Shown here piece by piece: positions 15,213 to 22,539 of a stretch of DNA of 25,070 bases. Position 1 is the stretch's first letter; each line of letters opens with the position of its first letter. A program made the position numbers and the translations under genes. The notes below the pieces were generated by a model. It searched no databases, was not told the origin of the DNA, and saw only the letters and a program-made list of their open reading frames with translations. The stretch is from a bacterium (GTDB taxonomy: Bacteria; JAMCPX01), in NCBI GenBank assembly GCA_021789095.1, contig JAJYJX010000011.1:1-25070 (forward strand), given 5' to 3'.

Positions 15213-16028
15213 ATGGATAAAATAGATCAATACGTAAAACCAGAGGTGTATTATCCGGACAATGACATACAGGAGGTAAAGGAAAAAGGGGTGCTCCAGT
15301 ACAGGTCTGAAAGGCTTCCGACATGGTGTCCAGGGTGCGGGTATTTCGGCATAGAGACGGCGTTGACCAATGCGCTCGGCAATATGGGTATAAAACCAAA
15401 AGACCTGATAATCGTTTCAGGCATAGGGTGTGTGGGCAGGTACCCGTTTTTTATAAGAGGTTATGGTATGCATACCCTGCATGGAAGGGCGCTTCCCGTG
15501 GCATCCGGAGCAAAGCTTGCAAGGCCTGAATTGACGGTCCTTGCTTTGATTGGTGATGGTGACGGGCTCGGCATAGGCGCAGGACACCTGCCCCATACAA
15601 TACGGCGTAATCCCGATATAACATGTGTTCTGTTTGACAATGCAATATACGGACTGACAAAGGGACAGACCAGTCCCATGACCCCTCAGCATCAGGTAAC
15701 GAGATCGCACCCTATGGGAAACCCTGACCCCAAGATGAATCCAGTACTGCTTGCACTGTCTTACGGGGCAACGTATGTTGCAAGAGGGTTTGCAGGTACG
15801 CCTGATGAGATGCAGAGATTGTTTGAAGAGGGCATAAAACACAAGGGGTTCTCTTTCATACACATAATGAGTCCGTGCGTAACATTCGATAAGGTAAACT
15901 ATCTTTATGAGAACCTGAGAAGCTGGGTAAGTCCTCTGCCCCCGAGTTACGATAACACGAATCTGGACAAGGCATTTGATATTGCCCGTGGTACAGAGCT
16001 TTACACAGGGCTTATATACAAGCAGTAG
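15213..16028 (+). CDS. korB: 2-oxoacid:ferredoxin oxidoreductase beta subunit (KorB-like)
   Basis: The 271-residue thiamine-diphosphate subunit. WCPGCGYFG (C39, C42), C73 in SGIGCVGR and the C-terminal cysteine in MSPCVTFD are the ligands expected for the [4Fe-4S] cluster. LIGDGDGLGIGAGH (113-125) with N143 in FDNAIYGLTKGQTSPMTP is the TPP/Mg2+ site. It pairs with the KorA-like protein 5 bp upstream. Neither subunit carries the two-cluster delta ferredoxin found in pyruvate enzymes, so electrons must leave to a separate carrier; the iron-sulfur flavoprotein upstream is a candidate. AAGGAATAAACCCC precedes the ATG. Confidence 0.9.
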   Translation: MDKIDQYVKPEVYYPDNDIQEVKEKGVLQYRSERLPTWCPGCGYFGIETALTNALGNMGIKPKDLIIVSGIGCVGRYPFFIRGYGMHTLHGRALPVASGAKLARPELTVLALIGDGDGLGIGAGHLPHTIRRNPDITCVLFDNAIYGLTKGQTSPMTPQHQVTRSHPMGNPDPKMNPVLLALSYGATYVARGFAGTPDEMQRLFEEGIKHKGFSFIHIMSPCVTFDKVNYLYENLRSWVSPLPPSYDNTNLDKAFDIARGTELYTGLIYKQ

Positions 16029-16073
16029 ATCTGTTAGGGCAGTATGAATCCTTAAAAAGGAGGTATAAACTAT

Positions 16074-16709
16074 ATGCCGACCAAATCCGCATTACAGGCT
16101 CTTTCTATTTTAAGAAACCCGTCACAGTTCCATTGGTATGTTGTTCCGTTCCTGTTAGTTGTCCTTTACATATATTTCGTAGAAGTAGGTAAGAACGACT
16201 GGAGCCGTTTTTTTGCAGGGCTTGCCCTGTGGGGCATGGACTGGTTCAACGAGATATGGAACGGCCTTGTTTTTCACTTTACGAATTATGCACCTGTATG
16301 GGGTACGCCTGGTAAAACGGCATTTTTGATCTTAATAGGCCTTAATATAGAGATCTGCTTCATGTTTGCGATCATGGGCGTTGCAGTGACATATGCCCTC
16401 CCTGCTGACAGGAAAAAGAAAATATTGGGGATCCCCAACCGCGTTTTCTATGCGGTTGCCTTCAGTATAACAAGCGTAATAGTGGAATACCTGCTTCATG
16501 CAGCAGGGGCACTGACATGGGATTATCCGTGGTGGAATGTAAAGGCACCATGGCTCATTTTCCTTATAGGCTATCTGCCATTCTTCGTTGTGTCATTCTG
16601 GGTGTATGACATGGAAAGCATAAAGAAGAAGGTTTTCGTGACCGGGACTATACTCGGGTTCGACCTTGCGTGCCTTATCGTGTTCGGCGCCGTGCTAAAG
16701 TGGATTTAA
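16074..16709 (+). CDS. Five-helix integral membrane protein of unknown function
   Basis: A 211-residue protein with about five hydrophobic helices (near 20-38, 85-107, 126-146, 155-177 and 186-208). Tryptophan-rich stretches occur (WGMDWFNEIWNGLVFHF, TWDYPWWNV). Acidic and polar residues lie within membrane parts (NIEICF, VEYLLHAAG), which could serve ligand binding or catalysis. A strong AAGGAGGT lies upstream. It ends the co-directional metabolic block, 45 bp after korB, so it may serve the same pathway, perhaps in transport or membrane anchoring. I do not recognise the family. Confidence 0.75.
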   Translation: MPTKSALQALSILRNPSQFHWYVVPFLLVVLYIYFVEVGKNDWSRFFAGLALWGMDWFNEIWNGLVFHFTNYAPVWGTPGKTAFLILIGLNIEICFMFAIMGVAVTYALPADRKKKILGIPNRVFYAVAFSITSVIVEYLLHAAGALTWDYPWWNVKAPWLIFLIGYLPFFVVSFWVYDMESIKKKVFVTGTILGFDLACLIVFGAVLKWI

Positions 16710-16712
16710 ACC

Positions 16713-16750
16713 AACAACTCCTCATCTCTACGGAAAGATGATCTGTTGTG
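16713..16750 (+). terminator. Stem-loop at end of metabolic block
   Basis: ACAAC-TCCT-CATCT, an 8-nt loop, then AGATG-ATCT-GTTGT forms two 5-bp stems separated by a symmetric 4x4 internal loop. It begins 4 nt after the stop codon of the membrane-protein gene. No U-tract follows, so it may stabilise the mRNA 3' end rather than act as a classical terminator. Confidence 0.4.
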
Positions 16751-16841
16751 TTCCTGGTAATAGTATATTTAATTATATTACTTTATTTCAAGTTACAAAA
16801 GACAACGCCCTATTCAGGGTGGACATTGAGAGGAATATTGT

Positions 16842-17066
16842 TCATTTGCTCCAATTGCTGTTGTCTGCGCTGCCTTTCTTGTTCCTCCTGTTTTTTTGTT
16901 CTTCCTTTTGCTGTTGTTCAAGTTGTTGTTCTTGAATTTGATGTTGTTTTGTAAGAGCAGGTGATCCTTCATCGCACCCGAGCAAAATGGGTACTCCAAT
17001 GAATAATACCGAAATAATTACTACGAACCAAAATTTTGGTTTATTTAAAATTGATGAGCAGCACAT
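16842..17066 (-). CDS. Possible small lipoprotein, antisense overlap with hemerythrin gene
   Basis: The 74-residue product has a positively charged start (NKPKFW), a hydrophobic stretch (VVIISVLFIGVPIL) and a lipobox LLGC (28-31), as in a type II signal peptide. The predicted mature part is about 44 residues, rich in Gln, Glu and Lys (QQLEQQQKEEQKNRR). Against it: the first 70-80 bp run antisense to the start of the hemerythrin gene, no ribosome-binding site precedes the ATG, and AT-rich antisense can mimic a hydrophobic stretch. Alternatively the region is a non-coding low-complexity spacer. Confidence 0.35.
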   Translation of the reverse strand: MCCSSILNKPKFWFVVIISVLFIGVPILLGCDEGSPALTKQHQIQEQQLEQQQKEEQKNRRNKKGSADNSNWSK

Positions 17067-17415
17067 GGAGTTGTTTCACTTAATGAACAGGCTTTTTGAC
17101 GCCTGTAATCATGGAAAGGGCAGGGAAGAAATCGGGCATGTTTTTGAGTTTCTCAATAATTATATAATGCATCACTTTAACACTGAAGAAGAGTATATGA
17201 ACAAATATAATTATCCCCGCTCTTCCAATCATAAGGAGATACACAGAAACTTTAAAAATGATTTTGCAGAGTTAAAAAAGAAGTTGGGCCGCTCTTTCAA
17301 TGAGCTGTCAATACTTGAAGAAACAAATTGGTTACTCGGAGAGTGGTGGATAAACCATATAAATAAAGTCGATAAAGAATTGGGCACATTTTTAAAGTCA
17401 AAGGGTGCACACTAA
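16987..17415 (+). CDS. Bacteriohemerythrin
   Basis: A single-domain hemerythrin of 142 residues (138 if ATG 16999 is used). The diiron ligand pattern is complete: H26 in KIDEQH, H63 and E67 in HHFNTEE, H82 and H86 in NHKEIH, and H124 with D129 in WINHINKVD. Such proteins bind O2 reversibly at a non-heme diiron site and serve oxygen delivery, sensing or scavenging; in an anaerobe, protection from oxygen is likely. Neither ATG has a clear ribosome-binding site. Its 5' end overlaps a possible antisense lipoprotein gene. Confidence 0.88.
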   Translation: MGTPMNNTEIITTNQNFGLFKIDEQHMELFHLMNRLFDACNHGKGREEIGHVFEFLNNYIMHHFNTEEEYMNKYNYPRSSNHKEIHRNFKNDFAELKKKLGRSFNELSILEETNWLLGEWWINHINKVDKELGTFLKSKGAH

Positions 17416-17465
17416 CCTATATCGGTATTTGCGGTGTCGGGGCTACCGGCTTATCCGTTCCTCTA

Positions 17466-17494
17466 TTGATTATTCTACAATCTTTTGTTATCTT
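17466..17494 (+). promoter_or_regulatory. Candidate sigma70 promoter for the ThiC-family gene
   Basis: TTGATT (17466-17471), a 17-bp spacer and TATCTT (17489-17494) lie just ahead of the gene, whose ribosome-binding site AGAGAGGA and ATG 17516 follow closely. Transcription would start near 17501, leaving a leader of about 15 nt, too short for a TPP riboswitch. No TPP-type conserved boxes are seen in the 100-bp gap either. Confidence 0.4.
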
Positions 17495-17515
17495 AAACTT
17501 TAGAGAGGATGAGTC

Positions 17516-18811
17516 ATGAACCACATTTTATCAGCCAAAAACGGCAGAGCAACAGAAGAAGTAAAATTCGTTGCCGAGAAAGAGGGCATACATATTGATA
17601 CTGTGCTCGAAAGGGTAAGTCAGGGAAGGATTGCCATACTTAAAAACAAGCACCACAGCATAAATCCGGTTGGTATAGGTGAAGGCCTGTCGGTAAAAAT
17701 CAATGCGAATATAGGTTCTTCAGAGGACAAACTAAACCTTGAAGACGAGCTCGAAAAGCTCAAGATATCGGTCGAATACAGGGCGGATGTTGTTATGGAC
17801 CTGTCAACGGGCGGTAATATCAACAGGATCAGGAAAGAGATGCTTAACCATTCGAGCATACCGGTTGGCACGGTCCCCATATATCAATCCGTTGTAAACT
17901 CGGTAAGGAAACACAAATCCATGTTTAAACTTACAGTCGATGAAATGTTCGACAATATTACGGAACAGGCGGAACAGGGTGTTGATTTCATGACAATACA
18001 CAGCGGTGTTACAAGAGAGTCGGTAGAAAGGTTTAAAAAACAGGGCAGGCTGCTTGATATTGTCAGCCGGGGAGGCACGTTCATGATGGAATGGATGGAG
18101 TACAGTGGCAGGGAAAATCCATTCTATGAATACTATGACAGGCTTATAGAGATCCTGTCAAAACACGACGTTGTTATCAGCCTTGGCGACGGCCTGAGGC
18201 CCGGGGCAATAGCCGATGCAACGGACAGGGGACAGGTGCAGGAACTGATATTACTGGGCGAGCTTGCCAAGTACGCGGTTGATCAAGGAGTTGGAGTTAT
18301 GATTGAAGGGCCCGGTCATGTGCCTATAAACCAGATAGAGACCAACATCAAACTTGAGAAACAACTGTGCAACGGTGCGCCGTTTTATGTGCTTGGTCCT
18401 CTTGTAACTGATATAGCGCCGGGTTACGATCATATAACATCGGCAATAGGCGGCGCCATAGCCGGTGTGGCAGGCGCAGACTTCCTGTGCTATGTAACAC
18501 CCGCAGAGCATCTGCGTTTACCGAGCCTTGATGACGTAAAAGAAGGAATTATTGCGTCACGTATTGCTGCACATGCCGCTGATATAGCACGAGGCGTCAA
18601 AGGCGCAATGCAGTGGGACATAAGCATGGCAAAGGCGAGGAAGGCAATGGATTGGGAAGCCCAGTGCAGGCTTGCCATTGATCCGAAGAAAGCAAGGGCA
18701 TACAGGGATTCGGTTTCCTTAAAGGATAATGATGTTTGCAGCATGTGCGGCGAGTTCTGCCCGATAAAACTTCAGCAGGCTGAACTGAAACGCGTAAGGA
18801 ATATGGTGTAA
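17516..18811 (+). CDS. ThiC-family radical SAM enzyme (phosphomethylpyrimidine synthase or 5-hydroxybenzimidazole synthase)
   Basis: 431 residues matching the ThiC family: KINANIGSS, ADVVMDLSTGG, IPVGTVPIYQ, VISLGDGLRPG, VMIEGPGHVPINQI, GAPFYVLGPLVTDIAPGYDHITSAIGGA and CYVTPAEHL. The C-terminal cluster motif is CSMCGEFC (C408, C411, C415), spaced CX2CX3C rather than the CX2CX4C of E. coli ThiC. ThiC rearranges aminoimidazole ribotide to hydroxymethylpyrimidine phosphate for thiamin. The related enzyme BzaF makes 5-hydroxybenzimidazole for cobamides from the same substrate in anaerobes. No thi, cob or bza genes and no TPP riboswitch are nearby, so the choice is open; ThiC is the default. Confidence 0.88.
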   Translation: MNHILSAKNGRATEEVKFVAEKEGIHIDTVLERVSQGRIAILKNKHHSINPVGIGEGLSVKINANIGSSEDKLNLEDELEKLKISVEYRADVVMDLSTGGNINRIRKEMLNHSSIPVGTVPIYQSVVNSVRKHKSMFKLTVDEMFDNITEQAEQGVDFMTIHSGVTRESVERFKKQGRLLDIVSRGGTFMMEWMEYSGRENPFYEYYDRLIEILSKHDVVISLGDGLRPGAIADATDRGQVQELILLGELAKYAVDQGVGVMIEGPGHVPINQIETNIKLEKQLCNGAPFYVLGPLVTDIAPGYDHITSAIGGAIAGVAGADFLCYVTPAEHLRLPSLDDVKEGIIASRIAAHAADIARGVKGAMQWDISMAKARKAMDWEAQCRLAIDPKKARAYRDSVSLKDNDVCSMCGEFCPIKLQQAELKRVRNMV

Positions 18812-18914
18812 GAGTAGCAGGTATGTAGGAGTGAGAAAAAAGTTGGAGAAGGGGTGTACTATAATCAGGGGAACCGGTTGTAGACTGTAGTATAAAGATC
18901 TAAAAGGAGATTGG

Positions 18915-19946
18915 ATGGAGAATCAAGGCCAGGAAGGTATAAGATACGACGTTTATATAGACAGCATGAAGGACGAAAGCTCTAAAAAAGAAATCATCAT
19001 GTTCCTTGCGGGTATCGTCAAACACATACAGCTGGAGGACATCATATCAGGCATATCTAACCTGCCTTTTAAAGTCGTTAATGCTGTAACAGAGCAGACA
19101 GCAATGAAACTGCAGGAGAGACTCGGTTTGAGAGGTGCTGTTGTAAGATTGGTACAGCTTGTTCCCGGCAGTATTCCCGTTACCAACGAACATGACACTG
19201 CCGGTGCCCGTGTCCCGACGGAACATGCACAGCAGCAATCCGGCGCCACGGAAAGTACCAATGTAAAGCAGGCGTATGCTGCCCCGGGCGGGCAGCCGTT
19301 CCATGAGGAAGCACCTGCAAGTGTATCTTATATAAAAAGGTTGTGGCTGAACTGGGTGGAAGTAATGTTCAATACCACTTCATTTTTCAAGAGCATTGAT
19401 GAAGAGAAGCAGGTTCCTTTTCCTGTCATTTTTGCAATTCTATGGGGCACTATAGCAGTATTGCTGAATATACCGGCAGTTGTGTATACCCAGCGGACAT
19501 ACCTGAGTTTCTTTACAGGGAGCATGCATGTTCCAATGGTTTTGCCTGTTTCGGTCTATGCTTCTGCACTGGTTATAGCTCCTTTCTTTTTCTTCATATT
19601 CCTGTTTATAATGGCCGGTATCTATCATATATCTGTATTGCTGCTTGGAGGGAAAGGCGGCTTTGTATCTACGCTGAAGGTTGTATCATATTCTACAGGT
19701 GCAATGGTACTTGAGGTAATACCATATATTGGGGTGCCGTTGTTCTGGGCTTATTCGTTGTACCTTTACACGATAGGATTCAGAGAATTACACAAGATAT
19801 CGACGTCAAGGTCGTTTATTGCCGCTATTTTACCGGTTATGCTGTTGTTCATGTTCCTGGTTATCATACTCTTACTGGTTGTAATAGGATTTGGTGTAAA
19901 TTTCTTAAAACAGTTCAGGCCGCAGATCCCCGGGGTACCTATATAG
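18915..19946 (+). CDS. Yip1-domain integral membrane protein
   Basis: A 343-residue protein. The first 130 or so residues are soluble, ending in a low-complexity Pro/Ala/Gln/Thr-rich linker (HAQQQSGATES, APGGQPFHEEAPA). Residues about 140-340 form the Yip1-like membrane domain, with an amphipathic entry segment (WLNWVEVMFNTTSFFKSI) and about five hydrophobic helices (FPVIFAILWGTIAVLL, ALVIAPFFFFIFLFIMAGIYHI, a GGKGGFVSTLKVVSYSTG motif, and the long final helix LPVMLLFMFLVIILLLVVIGF). Function in bacteria is not established. AAAAGGAG lies upstream of the ATG. A perfect -10-like TATAAT at 18860-18865 is in the leader, but no matching -35 is seen. Confidence 0.8.
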   Translation: MENQGQEGIRYDVYIDSMKDESSKKEIIMFLAGIVKHIQLEDIISGISNLPFKVVNAVTEQTAMKLQERLGLRGAVVRLVQLVPGSIPVTNEHDTAGARVPTEHAQQQSGATESTNVKQAYAAPGGQPFHEEAPASVSYIKRLWLNWVEVMFNTTSFFKSIDEEKQVPFPVIFAILWGTIAVLLNIPAVVYTQRTYLSFFTGSMHVPMVLPVSVYASALVIAPFFFFIFLFIMAGIYHISVLLLGGKGGFVSTLKVVSYSTGAMVLEVIPYIGVPLFWAYSLYLYTIGFRELHKISTSRSFIAAILPVMLLFMFLVIILLLVVIGFGVNFLKQFRPQIPGVPI

Positions 19947-19992
19947 GAATAAAGTTGCTTTTTTAAAAACATTTTAATATAAATGTCTACTA

Positions 19993-20205
19993 ATGAAATA
20001 TACCTGTAAAAAGTGCAATAAGCCTGTTAACTATAGGAGTAAACTTGTTAGCGGTTATAGAATCAAGTATAAAGAGTGCGGCTGCGGATGGGCAGCCCTT
20101 GATGTTCTGTCGCCCGAGGGACAATCGGTAAAAGATGTGGTAGGTTTGAAGGCAGTTGAAAGAATGCTTCATTCTGAAAAAAGCCAGGTAAAGATTCATG
20201 GGTGA
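19993..20205 (+). CDS. Small cysteine-rich (zinc-ribbon-like) protein
   Basis: A 70-residue protein with CKKC (C5/C8) near the N-terminus and CGC (residues 29-31) in KECGCGW, a possible small metal knuckle. The rest is basic and helical. The frame overlaps the next gene by 8 bp, which argues for a real, translationally coupled gene. No ribosome-binding site is visible before the ATG, and I do not recognise a family. Its position before a diguanylate cyclase could mean a regulatory link, but nothing in the sequence shows it. Confidence 0.6.
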   Translation: MKYTCKKCNKPVNYRSKLVSGYRIKYKECGCGWAALDVLSPEGQSVKDVVGLKAVERMLHSEKSQVKIHG

Positions 20206-21262
20206 CGAGCGCCATATACCGGTAAATAATAATTATATCAGGAATATAGGTACTGATACCAGGGCCATTGAAATCCTTCACGAAATTGGCAAAACACTTA
20301 CTTCCACTCTTGATCTCAAAGAGGTACTCTCCATTATCATGCAAAAGATTTCGGAATTGCTGAAGCCTTCAAACTGGTCCCTGCTGCTGATCGATGAAGA
20401 AAAACACGAATTGTTCTTTGAAATCGCTGTCGGCGAGAATGCGGATAAACTAAAAAACATGCATCTTACAATGGGAGAAGGAATCGCAGGATGGGTCGCC
20501 ATGACAGGGGAAGCCTTACTTATACCGGATGTAACCAAGGACCCGCGTTTTACGCCTAAAATAGACCATATAACGCACCTCAAAACACAGTCGATTATTT
20601 GTGTACCCTTAAAGAGTAAGGGCAGGGTGTTGGGTGTTGTTGAACTCATTAATAAGCTTGAAGACAAGCAGTTCAATCCAACCGACTTAAATATACTAAC
20701 GACCTTGACCGATTATGCCGCAATAGCCATTGAAAACGCGAAATACCTGCAAAGGGTGCAGGAATTGACCATAAGGGACGACCTTACGACCCTTTACAAT
20801 TCAAGATACCTTCATTTGATGCTCGAAAGTGAAATGGAAAGATCAAAGAGATACGGCCTGCATTTTGCCATGATCTTCCTTGATCTGGATCATTTTAAGC
20901 TCGTAAATGACAAGCACGGACATATCATCGGCAGTAAGGTATTGAGAGAAACCGCCGAGGTCATAAGGCTGGAGCTTAGAAAACCGGATATACCCATAAG
21001 GTACGGCGGTGATGAATTTGTGGTACTTTTACCGGAAACAGACAAAAAAGGCGCTTACAAGGTAGCAGCAAGGATGAGAGAATCTTTAAACGATCATGTA
21101 TTCTTGCGTGATGAAGGTTTTAATATAAGGCTTACAGCAAGCTTTGGTGTGGCTTCATTTCCCGAGGACGCGGATAACACGCTTGATCTCGTAAGGTTGT
21201 CCGACCAGGCGATGTACCGCATAAAGGAAACCACAAGAGACGGCATCGCACTGGCGGGATAA
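20198..21262 (+). CDS. GAF-domain diguanylate cyclase (GGDEF)
   Basis: A 354-residue cytosolic signalling protein. A GAF sensor domain covers about 35-180 (MGEGIAGWVAMTGEALLIPDV, SIICVPLKSKGRVLGVVELINK). A linker (VQELTIRDDLTTLYNSRYL) leads to the cyclase domain with FLDLDHFKLVND and an intact GGDEF at 270-274. It should make cyclic di-GMP from two GTP. RKPD at 261-264, five residues before GGDEF, is the RxxD inhibitory site, so product feedback is expected. No EAL domain or membrane segment is present. The GAF ligand is unknown. The stop codon is 13 bp from that of the convergent permease gene. Confidence 0.92.
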   Translation: MGDERHIPVNNNYIRNIGTDTRAIEILHEIGKTLTSTLDLKEVLSIIMQKISELLKPSNWSLLLIDEEKHELFFEIAVGENADKLKNMHLTMGEGIAGWVAMTGEALLIPDVTKDPRFTPKIDHITHLKTQSIICVPLKSKGRVLGVVELINKLEDKQFNPTDLNILTTLTDYAAIAIENAKYLQRVQELTIRDDLTTLYNSRYLHLMLESEMERSKRYGLHFAMIFLDLDHFKLVNDKHGHIIGSKVLRETAEVIRLELRKPDIPIRYGGDEFVVLLPETDKKGAYKVAARMRESLNDHVFLRDEGFNIRLTASFGVASFPEDADNTLDLVRLSDQAMYRIKETTRDGIALAG

Positions 21263-21274
21263 TTTCGCTTCCTG

Positions 21275-22093
21275 TTATTTTATCAGCCTTTTCTTTATGA
21301 GCCTGTAAGCAAGGATGCCCATTGGTATGCTCAGCATGCCCATGATTACCGAGAGTAAGAGTGCATTGTAATTCATAATTCCGCTGTTCGAGGATCTTGA
21401 CAGATCAACCATTGGTGTAAGAGGCAGGTACATTGCAATGTGCCTTACCCATTCCGGCAGCGTATCTATCGGAAAGAATATACCGCAAAACAGGAATAGC
21501 GGGGTAAGGATAATGGTGAAAAAGTAGTTAAAGAATTCATATGAATGCGCAAAACCGACAAATATCATTGAGAATGCTGAAAAGAATAATCCGTCCATTA
21601 TGACCGCTATAAGAGACATGACAAACAACCCCGAATGTACAAGGCCGAAAGCCGACATTATCGCTATAAAGAATACACTGCTGATCAGTCCTTTTGTCGT
21701 GCCCCATAGTATCTCGCCCGTAATGATCTCTGAAAGGTTTACAGGCGTTGCCATTATCGCATCATAGGTTTTCTGTGTTATCATCCTGGTATAGCTTGAT
21801 ATTGTGGCTTCAAAGCTCGCTGAAAACATTGACGATGATATGATAAGGCCGGGTGCAAGAAAATCTATGTATTTCATGCCGTTTACCTCGTGCACCAGCC
21901 TGCCCATACCATATCCCATAAGCACCAGGTAAAGCAGCGGTTCACCAAGGCTGGCAACGAGGCTCGGTTTTAAAAATTTGGTCCATACCACGAAGTTCCT
22001 ATACCATACCCTGTAGATCATTTTTATGCTTATCATATGTATATTTTGTTTCGTTTTACATGATTTATCAAGAAATATGTTTGATCTTGACAC
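21275..22093 (-). CDS. ABC-2 type transporter permease (NodJ/DrrB-like)
   Basis: A membrane permease of about 250-270 residues with six hydrophobic segments. Family hallmarks are FLKPSLVASLGEPLLYLVLMGYGMG near the start and the FFTIILTPLFLFCGIFFPIDTLPEWVRHIAMYLPLTPMVDLSR block near the end, typical of ABC-2 exporters for polysaccharides, drugs or Nod factors. The longest frame starts at 22093, but MISIKMIYR (ATG at 22036 or 22021) is a more natural N-terminus and would free the promoter region of the gene on the other strand. No ribosome-binding site clearly decides this. No ATP-binding subunit lies next to it, so the partner must be encoded elsewhere. The substrate is unknown. Confidence 0.85.
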   Translation of the reverse strand: MSRSNIFLDKSCKTKQNIHMISIKMIYRVWYRNFVVWTKFLKPSLVASLGEPLLYLVLMGYGMGRLVHEVNGMKYIDFLAPGLIISSSMFSASFEATISSYTRMITQKTYDAIMATPVNLSEIITGEILWGTTKGLISSVFFIAIMSAFGLVHSGLFVMSLIAVIMDGLFFSAFSMIFVGFAHSYEFFNYFFTIILTPLFLFCGIFFPIDTLPEWVRHIAMYLPLTPMVDLSRSSNSGIMNYNALLLSVIMGMLSIPMGILAYRLIKKRLIK

Positions 22094-22130
22094 ATTCTCA
22101 TGAGTTGTTTATTTGTATACTAGAAGGAGG
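22087..22130 (+). promoter_or_regulatory. Candidate promoter and ribosome-binding site of the SufT-like gene
   Basis: A consensus -35 TTGACA (22087-22092) is followed after 17 bp by TATTTG (22110-22115), a weak -10. The better-looking TATACT (22116-22121) is 23 bp away and would place the start inside the ribosome-binding site. AAGGAGG (22124-22130) lies 4 nt before ATG 22135, a strong ribosome-binding site on a very short leader. Confidence 0.4.
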
Positions 22131-22134
22131 CTTT

Positions 22135-22428
22135 ATGGCTATAACAAACGAGACGGTTCTTGATGTTTTAAAAACTGTTATGGATCCTGAGGTCGGCATG
22201 GATGTGGTAACCCTCGGTCTTGTTAAAAAAATAGATATAGATGATAAAAACAATGTCAAGGTTGATATGATTATGACTGTTCCCGGCTGTCCGCTCGTTG
22301 ATTATATACTTATGAGTGCCGAGTCGAGGATAAAGGGGATCGAAGGGATAGGAGCAGTTGACGTTAACCTGCTTGACGAACCATGGACACCTCCGTGGGC
22401 AAACGCAAACCAGGAGACGGGGAAATAA
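22135..22428 (+). CDS. MIP18/DUF59-family protein (SufT/PaaD-like iron-sulfur assembly factor)
   Basis: A 97-residue single-domain protein beginning AITNETVLDVLKTVMDPEVGMDVVTLGLV, the classic start of the MIP18/DUF59 family. MTVPGCPLVDYI has the conserved cysteine implicated in Fe-S maturation, and the C-terminus has LLDEPWTPPW as in many bacterial members. SufT-type proteins help mature Fe-S enzymes, which fits the many [4Fe-4S] proteins in this window. A longer in-frame reading from 22060 exists, but ATG 22135 has AAGGAGG and matches the family start. The Rrf2 regulator downstream, separated by a structured spacer, suggests shared Fe-S homeostasis. Confidence 0.87.
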   Translation: MAITNETVLDVLKTVMDPEVGMDVVTLGLVKKIDIDDKNNVKVDMIMTVPGCPLVDYILMSAESRIKGIEGIGAVDVNLLDEPWTPPWANANQETGK

Positions 22429-22522
22429 ACCCCGTTAGAAATAAGACGACTTTCTAATTCAGTAAATGATGAACAAATAATTTTAGTATCCCCGCTATAA
22501 AGAGCGTGATTTTCTAACGGGG
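22417..22522 (+). promoter_or_regulatory. Nested competing inverted repeats before the Rrf2 gene
   Basis: Four related segments occur. A is ACGGGG (22417-22422), B is CCCCGTTAGAAA (22430-22441), C is TTTCTAA (22451-22457) and D is TTTCTAACGGGG (22511-22522). B can pair with A (6 bp, 7-nt loop spanning the stop codon of the SufT-like gene), with C (7 bp) or with D (12 bp, perfect). D ends just before the AAAAAGGAG ribosome-binding site of the Rrf2 gene. A small CGCT/AGCG hairpin lies between (22493-22506). It may be an RNA switch, a set of operator half-sites for the Rrf2 protein, or a 93-bp inverted-repeat element. Confidence 0.55.
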
Positions 22523-22539
22523 CAAAAAGGAGTATAAAG

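Noticed and set aside
16738-16935. 65-codon + frame ending in a Cys/Ser/Phe/Leu-rich run
   Set aside because: The low-complexity tail is the complement of a Gln/Glu/Lys-rich minus-strand frame, which has the better protein logic (lipobox).
17416-17515. TPP riboswitch upstream of the ThiC-family gene
   Set aside because: The conserved CTGAGA and ACCTGATCTGG-type boxes are absent and the promoter candidate lies too close to the gene.
18251-18511. Long minus-strand frames inside the ThiC-family, acyl-CoA dehydrogenase and Kor genes
   Set aside because: They are antisense to strongly conserved proteins and show no family motifs; they follow from codon bias of the real genes.
22116-22121. TATACT as the -10 of the SufT-like gene
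   Set aside because: It is 23 bp from the TTGACA and would start transcription within the ribosome-binding site; TATTTG at 17 bp spacing is more plausible.
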